Shown: positions 1-9,419, counted from the first letter of the stretch. The stretch is DNA of 64,000 nt from an uncultured Flavobacteriales bacterium (GCA_946480085.1 CAMLHZ010000015.1:4433-68432); one strand, 5' to 3'. Notes: a model not told the origin generated them from the letters alone. Translations and numbers: made by a program.

Positions 1-1014
1 GATATCATGCGCTTCACATAAGTTATGTGAGTTATCTGATGTAATTGTTGGTACCTGCGCTGTTCCTGCAGGAAGCTGCATTGTCAACGTAACCGGAACA
101 GCAGTGTAATTGTTATCATCATTCTCTTCAATGAAGTTGTTGTTTTTATCAACCTCAAGAACGATGTAGTAATTCCCGTTACATGTATTCGGTGGAATAT
201 TGATCCACATTCCGTCCAAATGTTTTCCGTAAACGTCTGTCCAACCTGAAGAGATTCCTTGTTCAACCACAGAACAGTTGTAGTTTCCACCACCTAAGTT
301 CCAGTTTGGAAAATTCACGTTGTAAAGAACGTTTCCACCCATGTAAACCGTATTATCATCTCTACAGTGTCCGTCATAAGTACTTCCAGAAGATCCACAT
401 TGACCGTAATCCATCAAGCAAAATCCGATCTTAGCTCCAGTACCTACCACTGGCCAGTTTAGCGGATTTGGATCAGCAGTTGGAATACGTAACGTCATTA
501 CCGCCCAATCATCCACGTGATTGTGTCCGTGTGCAGGGTGATAAGTCATACTTCCAACGTATTGATCAACGTAACTCATCGCATTTCCATTTTTGTTGTA
601 AATACGCTGAATAATCAACTGTTTTGGATTTGGAGCACCATTTGGACAAGCAAAAGCACCATTTGGCGGAGCATTAAAAACCGTATCGTTTCCACAAAGG
701 AAAGTACGTGTTCCGTTAGCTGTTTCACCACGAACAGTAAATGATCCGTGACCAATGTTTGGTGTTGAACCAGAAACTCTCAAACGACCATCATCCGGAC
801 CTTGACCAGAATAATTTGTGCCAGCACCCGATTGCGGGTATTCGATGTAACCGTTGTTTGAAATTCCTTTCCACGATGCCGTGATATCGGGAAGTAGTAA
901 ACAATTTGAAGAACCATCTTCACAAACACAGGATGTTGCATTTGTTGTAGTACACTGAGCATTCAAAGAATAACTCGAGACTGTCAGTGCTAATAGTAGT
1001 AGCAGTTTTCTCAT
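1..1014 (-). CDS. Secreted lysyl-oxidase-like protein (partial, C-terminus beyond window)
   Basis: The reading frame runs from an ATG at 1014 to the window edge without a stop, 338 residues. It begins with a signal peptide (MRKLLLLLALTVSSYSLNAQ), followed by a short Cys-rich stretch. The middle carries YHPAHGHNHVDDWA, which matches the copper-binding HxHxH core of the lysyl oxidase family. This is followed by GFCLMDYGQCG, then GISSGWTDVYGKHLDG, then VLEVDKNNNFIEENDDNN, all in the order seen in bacterial lysyl-oxidase domains. Known family members oxidise lysine side chains in a copper-dependent way; in Bacteroidota such proteins are usually exported and often end in a T9SS sorting domain. That end is not visible here, so export by T9SS is inference. 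The fold assignment is fairly sure, the substrate unknown. Confidence 0.85.
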   Translation of the reverse strand, partial: MRKLLLLLALTVSSYSLNAQCTTTNATSCVCEDGSSNCLLLPDITASWKGISNNGYIEYPQSGAGTNYSGQGPDDGRLRVSGSTPNIGHGSFTVRGETANGTRTFLCGNDTVFNAPPNGAFACPNGAPNPKQLIIQRIYNKNGNAMSYVDQYVGSMTYHPAHGHNHVDDWAVMTLRIPTADPNPLNWPVVGTGAKIGFCLMDYGQCGSSGSTYDGHCRDDNTVYMGGNVLYNVNFPNWNLGGGNYNCSVVEQGISSGWTDVYGKHLDGMWINIPPNTCNGNYYIVLEVDKNNNFIEENDDNNYTAVPVTLTMQLPAGTAQVPTITSDNSHNLCEAHDI

Positions 1015-1129
1015 AAGTTTCGCAGTTTATCTTTCTAATCTAGAAAATATACTGTGAAAAACGAATTAAATTACCTCAATTGTTTAATTCATCACAAAAT
1101 ATGCGGCTTATTCATCTTTTTAACACACT

Positions 1130-2122
1130 TTATTTCGAAGGAATGTGAAACGCATAATAGACATGAGAATCCACAGGGATTCCATAAATACTACCAGACG
1201 AAAACTCACATGTCTCAAGGAATTCTAATATTTTCCGTTTATTGGTTGTTTTTATTTTTTCGAAATCTTCGTTGAATTCAATATTTCGTATTTTGCCTTT
1301 GTCATCAATTTCAAACTGAACTTCTGCATAATCAGAATCCATTTTTTCCACCTGCTTTAGATCCCAACCATGGTAAAGCAAAAAATCTTTCCCCAAGTCA
1401 AATTCACTTTTCAGATATTTAGGATAAATCAATTGAGATACCTCTTTTTCGTTTGGAGTATTCTCTGGATTGTTTGGTTCAAAAACGTAAGATGGTACCA
1501 CCAAATCATACCCTTCCAGAATATCCATGGATAACACAGTAGCATCTAATTCGGAAACAGTTGTTGCTTTATATGTCACTTTCCCAAACTCAGACTGCAT
1601 TACGTATTCCAGGGCAATATTTTTTAGACACAAAGGTGTTTCAGGAATGATCACACCGCACGAAAGCTTGTCACTTACCCAAACTTGCTGATAAGCAGGT
1701 TTTTCAAATTTCATTTCCTTTAATGAACATTCAAATCCAAGTATGTTTTGACTTTTATGGTATTTCATAAAGACCGTGTCACGTGTTTCAGAACCTTCTG
1801 TATCATACATATCATTCAGCGACATTTCCTGAAGTGTTGTACAGCGAACGGTACTGTCTTCAAAAGAATTTCGGATAAAATAAAGGACTATGCCTTCTTT
1901 TTTATCAATGATTCTGATTTGACCAGCATTTCCTTTTTGGATATTGAGACGAACATAACGTTCATCATAATCTACAACAAAATGCCAGGGTTGATCAGGC
2001 CTGGAAAAAATAGAGTCAGGATCATCAATGGAGATATCATATTCAATGTGCCTAACTGCGCTTTTTTGCCCAAATACAGGTACGGATAAAATCGATAAGA
2101 AAAGGGCTAAGAATGGTTTCAT
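1130..2122 (-). CDS. Secreted hypothetical protein
   Basis: A 330-residue protein with a clear signal peptide ending VPVFGQ near residue 19. The middle (NILGFECSLKEMKFEKPAYQ) resembles the recurring 'ILGY.CKKA' pattern of periplasmic DUF4412/GLPGLI-like proteins of Bacteroidota. The last 80 residues (YAEVQFEIDDKGKIRNIEF ... ILEFLETCEF) look like a TonB C-terminal-type beta-alpha-beta module. No catalytic motif is visible and I do not assign a function. It stands alone on the minus strand, about 115 bp after the start of the lysyl-oxidase-like gene, which reads in the same direction. Confidence 0.7.
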   Translation of the reverse strand: MKPFLALFLSILSVPVFGQKSAVRHIEYDISIDDPDSIFSRPDQPWHFVVDYDERYVRLNIQKGNAGQIRIIDKKEGIVLYFIRNSFEDSTVRCTTLQEMSLNDMYDTEGSETRDTVFMKYHKSQNILGFECSLKEMKFEKPAYQQVWVSDKLSCGVIIPETPLCLKNIALEYVMQSEFGKVTYKATTVSELDATVLSMDILEGYDLVVPSYVFEPNNPENTPNEKEVSQLIYPKYLKSEFDLGKDFLLYHGWDLKQVEKMDSDYAEVQFEIDDKGKIRNIEFNEDFEKIKTTNKRKILEFLETCEFSSGSIYGIPVDSHVYYAFHIPSK

Positions 2123-2202
2123 AATAAACTATATGCTAAGACAATAATAACAAAAAAGTCGATTCTATTTAGGAACCGACTTTCAAATTAAAGCTATCGT
2201 TG

Positions 2203-2649
2203 TTACGACATAAATACAAGAATATAAGAAACAACCAGTAACGCCAACAAATGATAAGACGTATTGATCAAAAACAAACGCCATGATTTCATTTCCCAGG
2301 AAATGGTATTTAAATCTACTGGAACGAAGAAACCTAGCCATGTGAAAATTGCGGACATGGTTGCCATCAAAACCGGTGTCATATCAGCTGGAACGGTGTG
2401 ACCCCAGGTAGCAGGATTCCAAACAGCAATATTGTGTGCCAATACCCAAGCCATCAGGAAATTTCCGAAAATATTGATCAAAAGTGACTTTACAAAGAAG
2501 GAAGCAGGTGGTCTTTGGTCGAGGTTATGCCCCATTTCCTTTGCCCAAATTTTTCCAAACAATGGTGTGTACCAAATAAATCCAAGTACAAAATTGGCAG
2601 CAACCGCTATTCCAACTGCAAGGAAATTAATGTCAATTTCTGGTTTCAT
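2203..2649 (-). CDS. DUF1761 family membrane protein
   Basis: A 148-residue protein with four hydrophobic segments. The N-terminal NFVLGFIWYTPLFGKIWAKE is the hallmark of the DUF1761 family (small four-helix inner-membrane proteins of unknown function, widespread in Bacteroidota and Proteobacteria). Length fits the family. Single gene; the next gene upstream diverges. Function unknown. Confidence 0.85.
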   Translation of the reverse strand: MKPEIDINFLAVGIAVAANFVLGFIWYTPLFGKIWAKEMGHNLDQRPPASFFVKSLLINIFGNFLMAWVLAHNIAVWNPATWGHTVPADMTPVLMATMSAIFTWLGFFVPVDLNTISWEMKSWRLFLINTSYHLLALLVVSYILVFMS

Positions 2650-2821
2650 AATGTGTGTTTTGTGTTTGACCTTTCAAACGAAAATATGAAAAGAAGGTTT
2701 CAGCAGTGATTGTTGAATTTTTCATGTGGTGATTATGCAATTCAAACCACAACTTGTGTAACGGAAGAGCCCTATTTAAAAATGAAATTTACTGTGGAGT
2801 ATTTCACTCTTTACGGTAGCT

Positions 2822-3877
2822 ATGATCAAAGTAACAAAGAAGGGCATATTACTAAAAAAAACATCCCTGGATTTCGAACAATTCGGAGTCCTGAATCCTG
2901 CTGCTATACGAGTTTTGGAAAAAGTTCATCTCTTTTACAGAGCGGTTAGTAAAGGTAATTACTCAACTATTGGTTATTGTCAACTAAATGGTCCGGAAAC
3001 CATTGTTAAGCGAAATACCGAACCACTGATTGTTCCCGAATTTGATTATGAATCTCAGGGGGTGGAAGACCCCAGAATTTGTAAAATAGACGATTTGTAT
3101 TACTTGAGCTACACTGCATATGACGGAACAAATGCCTTGGGTGCGTTGGCGACTTCTACAGATTTGAAGCATTTTGAAAAACACGGAATTGTTGTTCCTC
3201 AAATGTCGTATTTCGACTTTGATAAACTCACTCACGATGCTGAGGATGTACCGGATAGATATTGGAACTTGTTCAACCCAAAACCATTTACAATGGAAAT
3301 CAATAGAAACGATTTGATTTGGGATAAAAACGTCGTATTCTTCCCACGCAGAATTGGTGGAAAACTCCATTTTCTACATCGTATAAAGCCAGACATTCAG
3401 CATGTTGCTGTAAACGAATTAGCAGAACTCACTCCAGATTTTTGGATTGAATACGTTTCAAATATTGAAAAACACACCTTGTTGTGTCCGAAGTATGAAC
3501 ACGAGATCACTTACATAGGTGGAGGTGCTCCGCCGATTGAAACTGAACTGGGCTGGTTACTAATTTATCATGGGGTGCAATACACTTCCAAGGGAAATCT
3601 ATATTCAGGTTGCGCTGCTTTGCTTGATATCGATAATCCACTCATAGAACTTGCCCGATTGCCTTATCCACTCCTACAGCCAGAATATGATTGGGAACAA
3701 ATTGGACAAGTGAATAATGTCTGTTTTCCGTGCGGAACGGTTGTATTTGATGATACGCTCTTCATCTATTATGGCGCCGCAGATGAGCAAATTGCTTATG
3801 CCACCTTGAGCATTTCAGAACTCCTTCTGGAATTCAAATTAATTGTAAAAGCAAATAAAAATGAAGACAAAATTTAA
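2822..3877 (+). CDS. GH130-family glycoside phosphorylase-like protein
   Basis: A 351-residue protein with the GH130 pattern: an N-terminal FGVLNPAAIR, then QGVEDPRICKIDDLYYLSYT with the likely catalytic Asp at residue 83, then LLIYHGVQY and a C-terminal FIYYGAADEQIAYATL. GH130 enzymes are five-bladed propellers that phosphorolyse or hydrolyse beta-mannosides. No signal peptide, so it should act in the cytoplasm. The last 17 bases overlap the start of a glycosyltransferase gene, which argues for co-translation and a joint role in making or recycling a mannose-type oligosaccharide. The exact substrate cannot be read from sequence. Confidence 0.85.
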   Translation: MIKVTKKGILLKKTSLDFEQFGVLNPAAIRVLEKVHLFYRAVSKGNYSTIGYCQLNGPETIVKRNTEPLIVPEFDYESQGVEDPRICKIDDLYYLSYTAYDGTNALGALATSTDLKHFEKHGIVVPQMSYFDFDKLTHDAEDVPDRYWNLFNPKPFTMEINRNDLIWDKNVVFFPRRIGGKLHFLHRIKPDIQHVAVNELAELTPDFWIEYVSNIEKHTLLCPKYEHEITYIGGGAPPIETELGWLLIYHGVQYTSKGNLYSGCAALLDIDNPLIELARLPYPLLQPEYDWEQIGQVNNVCFPCGTVVFDDTLFIYYGAADEQIAYATLSISELLLEFKLIVKANKNEDKI

Positions 3878-6224
3878 AAACAATACATTGAAGAAATTCA
3901 GCTTCAGAAATGATAGAATACTAAACCATTCTAAAGGAAATGTAATAGACAAACCAATTATTCTGGTTGTCACAACATATCCGCCAAGAGAGTGTGGAAT
4001 TGCAACTTATTCCCAAGATTTGATCATGGCTTTAACAAGTCAATTCGGACCTTCTTTTGAATTTCAGGTTTGTGCCTTGGAATGCGACTCAGTTAGCTAC
4101 AACTATCCTGAAGAGGTGAAATATAAGCTGCAATCAGATGTGCCTGAGGATTACGCTATCGTTGCAAATGAAATCAATAATAATAAGAATATTTGCCTAG
4201 TGGTTGTTCAGCATGAATTTGGACTATTTAAACTAAAAGTAGAACAAGCATTTCACGCTTTCCTTCGTACATTGAAGAAAACAATAGCTATAGTTTTCCA
4301 TACAGCATTGCCGAATCCGAATGAGGAAATGAAGGCGAATGTTCGAACAGCGACTCTTTTTGCCGGAGGAGTAATTGTAATGACTAAACATGCAGCGGAG
4401 GTTTTGAATAAGGATTATGATGTTCCTGCTGGTAAAATTACTGTCATCCCGCATGGAACACATCTGGTTCCTCATGCAGATAAAAATGAGTTAAAGCAGA
4501 AATACAATCTGACGGGAAGAAAAGTGCTATCCACATTTGGTTTGTTGAGCTCCGGAAAAGGGATAGAAACAACCTTGAATGCACTTCCCGAAATCATCAG
4601 CAAAAATCCTGAAGTCGTTTTCCTGATCATTGGAAAAACGCATTCTGGTGTAGTCAATTCCGAAGGTGAATCTTATCGTGACTCCCTGAAAAAACTGGTG
4701 CGTAAAAACAAAATCAAAAAAAATGTCGTTTTTATAAATAAATACTTGTCGCTGAACGATTTACTCGAGTACCTGCAATTAACAGATATCTATCTCTTTA
4801 CTTCACGTGACCCGAATCAAACTGTAAGCGGAACTTTTTCTTACGCTATGAGTTGTGGTTGTCCGATCATTTCCACTCCGATTCCTCATGCCAAGGAACT
4901 ACTTGATGAAAAGACTGGAATTTTCATTGATTTTCAGGCTTCAGACCAATTGGCAAAAGCGGTAAACCGGTTGTTGAGCGATGAAGAGTTGATGCTAACT
5001 CTTAGAAATAACGGTTTGGAAAGAATCGCGTCAACAGCCTGGGAAAACTCAGCAATTGAGCACGCCAAACTCTTCAAGACCATGACTTCCAATAAAATCA
5101 TATTGCAATACACCATGCCAGATATCAATCTGGATCATTTCAAGAAGTTGACTACCAAGTTCGGAATGCTTCAGTTTTCAAAGATCAATCAACCCGACCC
5201 AGAATCAGGGTATACGCTTGATGATAATGCGCGCGCAATGATTGGGATGTGTATGGAATATGAATTGACGCGCAATAAAACAAGCCTTCTAGCCATTCAT
5301 AAATACTTAAAATTCATCGCTTTTTGTCAACACGCAGATGGTACATTCTCCAACTACGTTGATATAGACCATGAGTTCACTGCACAGAACAAAGAAACCA
5401 ATTTATCCGATTCAAATGGTCGGGCAATTTGGGCTTTGGGTTACCTGATTTCCAAAAAGGACATTTTACCACTGGAACTTTCAGATTTAGCCAATTCACT
5501 GATCAGTAGAGCATTAAAAAGTATTCAGTACATGCATTCTCCACGAGCAATGGCATTCACAATAAAGGGATTCCATTTGAGCAACCTGAAGAAAAAATCC
5601 CATGAAACGCGCTATCACATTACCCTTTTGGCCGACAGGTTGGTTCAACAGTTCAGACATGAATCTGAAGCAGAATGGCTGTGGTTTGAGAATTGTTTGA
5701 CTTATGCCAACAGCGTATTACCCGAAGCATTGCTATATGCATGGAAAGAAACGGGTGATGACACGTACAAGGAGATAGCGAAGCAATCGTTTGACTTTTT
5801 ACTTTCACATACCTTTCCTGATTCACGCATCAAAGTGATTTCGAACAAAAGCTGGTTTCACAAAGGGCAGACTCCGGAAACATTCGGAGAGCAAGCTATA
5901 GACGTGGCGTATACCATTTTGGCACTGGACTGTTTCTATGGTGTTTTTGGCGATATCAGTTACCTGGAAAAATCCCGTATTGCGTTTAGCTGGTTCCTGG
6001 GGAACAATCATTTGTCGCAAATCATTTATAATCCGTGTACAGGTGGCTGTTATGACGGTTTAGAGGAAAAACATGTCAATTTGAATCAAGGCGCAGAATC
6101 TACGATCAGTTATCTGTTGGCTCGATTGACCATTGAAAAACAGGAAAAAACCGGACTTCAACAATCCGATAAAGAAATACAGCAGCTGACCATTTTACCA
6201 CTGGAAGTGAATGTAGGTGCATAA
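3861..6224 (+). CDS. GT4 glycosyltransferase fused to a helical (alpha/alpha)6-like domain
   Basis: 787 residues in two parts. Residues about 30-410 form a GT-B glycosyltransferase of family 4: TTYPPRECGIATYSQDL at the N-terminal nucleotide fold, FGLLSSGKGIETTLNALPEI in the donor domain, and FTSRDPNQTVSGTFSYAMSC at the site where most GT4 enzymes carry the E-x7-E pair; both Glu are absent, which also holds for a GT4 subgroup with 'SGTLAYA'. Residues about 418-770 contain many helical stretches with YTLDDNARAMIGM and DSNGRAIWALGYL, suggestive of a helical toroid such as those of glycoside hydrolases or lyases. It overlaps the GH130 gene upstream. I infer a two-gene cytoplasmic glycan unit; no product can be named. 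Confidence 0.82.
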   Translation: MKTKFKNNTLKKFSFRNDRILNHSKGNVIDKPIILVVTTYPPRECGIATYSQDLIMALTSQFGPSFEFQVCALECDSVSYNYPEEVKYKLQSDVPEDYAIVANEINNNKNICLVVVQHEFGLFKLKVEQAFHAFLRTLKKTIAIVFHTALPNPNEEMKANVRTATLFAGGVIVMTKHAAEVLNKDYDVPAGKITVIPHGTHLVPHADKNELKQKYNLTGRKVLSTFGLLSSGKGIETTLNALPEIISKNPEVVFLIIGKTHSGVVNSEGESYRDSLKKLVRKNKIKKNVVFINKYLSLNDLLEYLQLTDIYLFTSRDPNQTVSGTFSYAMSCGCPIISTPIPHAKELLDEKTGIFIDFQASDQLAKAVNRLLSDEELMLTLRNNGLERIASTAWENSAIEHAKLFKTMTSNKIILQYTMPDINLDHFKKLTTKFGMLQFSKINQPDPESGYTLDDNARAMIGMCMEYELTRNKTSLLAIHKYLKFIAFCQHADGTFSNYVDIDHEFTAQNKETNLSDSNGRAIWALGYLISKKDILPLELSDLANSLISRALKSIQYMHSPRAMAFTIKGFHLSNLKKKSHETRYHITLLADRLVQQFRHESEAEWLWFENCLTYANSVLPEALLYAWKETGDDTYKEIAKQSFDFLLSHTFPDSRIKVISNKSWFHKGQTPETFGEQAIDVAYTILALDCFYGVFGDISYLEKSRIAFSWFLGNNHLSQIIYNPCTGGCYDGLEEKHVNLNQGAESTISYLLARLTIEKQEKTGLQQSDKEIQQLTILPLEVNVGA

Positions 6225-6276
6225 TTAGTATAGCTCAAAACTTACGTTGACTTTCCCGCTTGCTAATGGGTTCTAA

Positions 6277-6383
6277 TTTCCCACAGATGAACACGGAAGT
6301 ACACAGAAGTAGATAAAAAACAGTCACCCTTTTTAATGATCTATCATCATCTGTGCTCGTCTGAGCACGTCCGTGGGAGAATC
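6277..6383. repeat. Imperfect inverted repeat, REP-like intergenic element
   Basis: The left arm reads TTCCCACAGATGAACACGG and the right arm, read on the other strand, TTCTCCCACGGACGTGCTC followed by ACGAGCACAGATG. The two arms are related but diverged. Elements built on 'CCACAGATxxACACGGA' are common between genes in Bacteroidota; their role is not known to me. Confidence 0.55.
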
Positions 6384-6550
6384 TAAAGCTTATCTCGTTT
6401 GGTTCCAATCCTTATGTTCGGAGGACGCAACGGACTCTTATAAGTGTATGCGAATGCGTTGTAAAGGCTTCGAATGGAACTCTAGAGGGTTGAGAAAGAT
6501 GTTGCAATTAGTTCACATACGATTGGTTTGGATGACGAAAACCTTGTATC

Positions 6551-6585
6551 AAAAAAAAGGCTGTCCCCCATTTGAGAACAGCCTT
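6551..6585 (-). terminator. Rho-independent terminator of the first AraC-type gene
   Basis: Stem AAGGCTGT / ACAGCCTT (6557-6564 with 6578-6585) followed on the minus strand by a run of eight T. It lies 18 bases after the stop codon of the regulator at 6604. Confidence 0.8.
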
Positions 6586-6603
6586 CACTATTTTATATCT
6601 CGT

Positions 6604-7164
6604 CTAAATCGTTTCCAAACCACGATCTCTTTTTTGCTTCAATCGCTTGTAAAAGGATGGTGAAAAACCAGTGATTTTCTTGAATTGATTGGATAAATGT
6701 GCTACACTACTGTAGTTGAGCTTGTATGAGATCTCTGTAAGATTCAACTCATTATACAGGAGTAACTCTTTCACCCTTTCAATTTTATTCATGATGATAA
6801 ATTGTTGGATTGTCATTCCTTTTACCTCCGAGAAAATATTGGATAGATACGTGTAATCGTAATTCAGTTTTTCACTGATATGGGTAGAATAATTCACTTT
6901 TGGAGTTTCATCCGAATAATGAATCATTTCAACAATAACGCCCTTAATTTGCTCGATCAGGATACTTTTTTTGTTATCCAGGAGCTCCAGGCCACATTCC
7001 TTTAGATTTTCTCTTAGCTTTTCACGCTCTGCTAAAGAAACGTCCTCCAACACTTCCACTACACCCAAATCGACAGCACCTGAGTGCAAATCCAATTTTT
7101 CCAATTCTTCTTTCACTACCATCTTGCAGCGAAGACTTACCATGTGTTTAATATAGAGTTTCAT
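6604..7164 (-). CDS. AraC-type regulator with degenerate HMA-like N-terminus (paralogue A)
   Basis: 186 residues. The C-terminal half is an AraC helix-turn-helix pair: RVKELLLYNELNLTEISYKL, then YSSVAHLSNQFKKITGFSPS. The N-terminal 70 residues begin MKLYIKHMVSLRCKMVVKEE and follow the beta-alpha-beta-beta-alpha-beta pattern of a heavy-metal-associated (ferredoxin-like) domain, in which the usual MxCxxC loop is MVSLRC: the first Cys is Ser. It belongs to a set of four paralogues in this window. The loss of one metal ligand suggests that the domain no longer binds copper-type ions in the standard way. Its targets are unknown. Confidence 0.85.
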   Translation of the reverse strand: MKLYIKHMVSLRCKMVVKEELEKLDLHSGAVDLGVVEVLEDVSLAEREKLRENLKECGLELLDNKKSILIEQIKGVIVEMIHYSDETPKVNYSTHISEKLNYDYTYLSNIFSEVKGMTIQQFIIMNKIERVKELLLYNELNLTEISYKLNYSSVAHLSNQFKKITGFSPSFYKRLKQKRDRGLETI

Positions 7165-7393
7165 AATTGCCGAATTCTAAGATACGATTAATAAACATCT
7201 TTCACTTGTCAAAACACCGCCAAATGGGCCTTTTGAACGAAAGATTCAATGGGTAATCTTATGCAACTATCTGTAGAAACCTTTATTGAAATCAAATCTG
7301 TTTAGTCTCTAAAACTGGTGTTTGTCTTTTTTTAGTTTTGTTAAGTGCAATAATGCAATTTTATGTTGTTCCTTGTTACAAATTAGTTAAATT

Positions 7394-7555
7394 TCACGTA
7401 TTGGTATTGTTTTTACCAAAAATTAACTGGAAAATTAATACTACGAATGCTATCACCAAAACCAGGTGGAAAAATCCCCCCGTGTGATATCCGAAAAACC
7501 CGATAGCCCAAACTATTACTAATAATACTATCAATGTGCTTAGTACATTTCTCAT
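7394..7555 (-). CDS. Small DUF5670 (lmo0937-like) membrane protein
   Basis: A 53-codon frame. The product starts MRNVLSTLIVLLVIVWAIGF, then FGYHTGGFFHLVLVIAFVVL, and ends GKNNTNT: two hydrophobic segments joined by a Gly-rich turn with a conserved His. This is the lmo0937/DUF5670 pattern of about 50-residue membrane peptides, often linked to stress responses; function unknown. It lies between two AraC-type paralogues on the same strand. The C-terminal 45 residues of the lipoprotein at 32830-33423 have the same two-segment layout. Confidence 0.85.
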   Translation of the reverse strand: MRNVLSTLIVLLVIVWAIGFFGYHTGGFFHLVLVIAFVVLIFQLIFGKNNTNT

Positions 7556-7738
7556 GACTTCTAACTTTAATTTTTACATGTTGATCATTTGCTCTAAATG
7601 ATTCATTTCAGAAACATTTCCTTTTATGAAAACATCTGTGCTTTATGTAAAGTTGTTTTTTCTGCGCCATGAGAGTATTACATATTGTCGCGCAAACCTT
7701 ACACATTTCACAGGCTCTAAAACCCTGATATATCAAAG

Positions 7739-7783
7739 AAAAAGAGCCCTGAGCCCATTGTAACTGGATCAGAGCTCTGTGCT
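7739..7783 (-). terminator. Likely terminator of paralogue B
   Basis: Arms AGAGCCCTGA (7743-7752) and TCAGAGCTCT (7769-7778) pair with one mismatch; on the minus strand they are followed by TTTTTC. It sits just after the stop of the regulator gene at 7802. Confidence 0.65.
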
Positions 7784-7801
7784 TTTCATTCATGTGTAAG
7801 G

Positions 7802-8338
7802 CTAACGCTTAGACATCATTTTCCTATATAAAGAAGGAGTGAGTCCTGTATTGTTCTTGAATTGGTTGGATAAATGAGAAATACTGCTGTAATTTAGCTT
7901 ATATGCAATCTCAGTGAGACTCAAATTGGTATTCAATAACAGCTCTTTCACGCGTTCAACTTTAATATTTACGATGAACTGCTGGACGGTTATACCCGTT
8001 TCTTCGGAAAATGTTTGTGCTAAGAACGTGTAATCGAGGTTCAATTTTTCACTGAGGTATTCAGAATAGTTTTCTACAGGTAACTCATCGGAGTAAATCA
8101 TTTCGATAATCAGGTTTTTGACTTGATCCTTCAAAATGGACTTTTTGTCTTCATGGAGCTCCAAACCGATTTTCGCCAGATTTGCGCGTAAAGTCTCTCG
8201 TTGATCCGCTGATAATTCTTCTTCCTGAATTTCAACAACACCCAATTCTACCACACATTGTAACCCAAGCTTTTCAAACTCGGATTTCACGGCTGTTATA
8301 CAGCGAGCGCTTACCATGTATTTGATATAGAGTTTCAA
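7802..8338 (-). CDS. AraC-type regulator with degenerate HMA-like N-terminus (paralogue B)
   Basis: 178 residues, same layout as paralogue A: an N-terminal MKLYIKYMVSARCITAVKSE with the metal loop reduced to SxxC, a mid region KSILKDQVKNLIIEMI, and a C-terminal AraC domain (RVKELLLNTNLSLTEIAYKL, YSSISHLSNQFKNNTGLTPS). It is nearest to paralogue A and to the one at 20128-20688. The gene ends before its own terminator, so it is probably transcribed alone. Ligand and targets unknown. Confidence 0.85.
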   Translation of the reverse strand: MKLYIKYMVSARCITAVKSEFEKLGLQCVVELGVVEIQEEELSADQRETLRANLAKIGLELHEDKKSILKDQVKNLIIEMIYSDELPVENYSEYLSEKLNLDYTFLAQTFSEETGITVQQFIVNIKVERVKELLLNTNLSLTEIAYKLNYSSISHLSNQFKNNTGLTPSLYRKMMSKR

Positions 8339-8522
8339 AATGAATGTGTTTAAAATAAAATGTCAACCAAAAATTAATTAAGTCAAATCACTTGTATCAC
8401 TGTACTTCTTTTAATCATTGTGCATCCGCTTGTGCCGGATTGCCTAATAGCATTGTATTTATTGTCGTAGTTGGGGTAATTCCACGCCACCCATTTATTA
8501 TCTTCTTAACTATCCATAAAGA

Positions 8523-9116
8523 TCAAAGTTCGATTCCTCTGGAATCTGCTTTATTCAGAACTTTCAATCTTTTTCTCTTTATTTTCTTATAGTAGTAAGG
8601 TGTCAAACCTGTATTTTTCTTAAACATTCTAATCAGCTGTGCCTCATTCCTGAACTGAAGCATTGTCGCTATCTCACTTATTTTGCAATCTTCATACAGA
8701 AGCATTTCCTTCACCCTGTTCAATCGGTGCAGCTCTATGTATCGAGGGAGCGTTACACCATGAACCTGCAGAAATAACCTCATGACATTCGTAGAATCAT
8801 AACCAATGGCATTCATCAAATAAACGGGATAGTCACTTAAAGGAATTTCAATATTGGTACGGATCAACTCATTGATTGATTCGGAGATACGATTCAATAA
8901 TGCACTATTTTCCTCATCCACGATTTCAAAACCCAATGTTTCAATTCGGCTCTTCAGTTCCTGGAAATGCTCAGTACCCAATTCTTCCTGAAATTCAATG
9001 GAACCTTGATTCAATTCAGGCAACATGATTCCCAATTCCTGTAATGCTTGCCTCAACTTCTCGATGCAATTATGGCCGATCATGTATTTTATAAAAATCT
9101 TCAAAACAGATTGCAT
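8523..9116 (-). CDS. AraC-type regulator, most diverged HMA-like N-terminus (paralogue C)
   Basis: 197 residues. The N-terminus reads MQSVLKIFIKYMIGHNCIEK; the metal loop is GHNC, so only the second Cys position is kept. The C-terminal AraC domain has RVKEMLLYEDCKISEIATML and FRNEAQLIRMFKKNTGLTPY. It is clearly the same family as A and B but far more divergent, which suggests an older duplication. It reads in the same direction as B with a 184-bp gap between them. Confidence 0.83.
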   Translation of the reverse strand: MQSVLKIFIKYMIGHNCIEKLRQALQELGIMLPELNQGSIEFQEELGTEHFQELKSRIETLGFEIVDEENSALLNRISESINELIRTNIEIPLSDYPVYLMNAIGYDSTNVMRLFLQVHGVTLPRYIELHRLNRVKEMLLYEDCKISEIATMLQFRNEAQLIRMFKKNTGLTPYYYKKIKRKRLKVLNKADSRGIEL

Positions 9117-9419
9117 TTAAATCTTCTTGAATTTATGACAATTTATGTGCTCAACAAACTAATTCATGTCATTTTTTTTATAAAAAACTGGTCGACTTAA
9201 TCATTTCAAGTTTCCTACCAGTAAAGCTTTCTCAACGTTTTACTGAGTCAAAATTAGAGACGAGAAAAACGGAAGACTTTCACTATTATCCCATGGATTT
9301 ACATAATTTTTGGATTTGTGAAGATTCAATATAACGGCTATAATTTCACACAAGCTGTTTCAATCCAAAAAGTAAATTTCGTCTGCTCAAAGCCAAAATC
9401 CATCTGGAAGCCAGGTTTT
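9117..9419. other. Gene-free stretch, nothing recognised
   Basis: About 300 bp of AT-rich sequence between the end of the LigD polymerase gene (9420, minus strand) and the start of paralogue C. I see no open frame of note, no clear terminator and no promoter box. Confidence 0.6.

Larger units (their letters stand above)
6225..6603. other. Gene-free stretch with an inverted repeat and a terminator
   Basis: About 380 bp between the convergent glycosyltransferase gene and the first AraC-type gene. It holds an imperfect inverted repeat (6277-6383) and the terminator of the AraC-type gene (6551-6585). An open frame of 96 codons at 6373-6663 runs through the terminator into the antisense of the regulator and is not a gene. 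Confidence 0.7.

Noticed and set aside
2710..2949. Open frame of 79 codons before the GH130 gene
   Set aside because: Overlaps the start of the GH130 gene in another frame; no family features.
6373..6663. Open frame of 96 codons, plus strand
   Set aside because: It crosses a terminator and then lies antisense to the AraC-type gene.
7608..7793. Open frame of 61 codons, minus strand
   Set aside because: It runs through the terminator of the neighbouring regulator and has no family-like composition.
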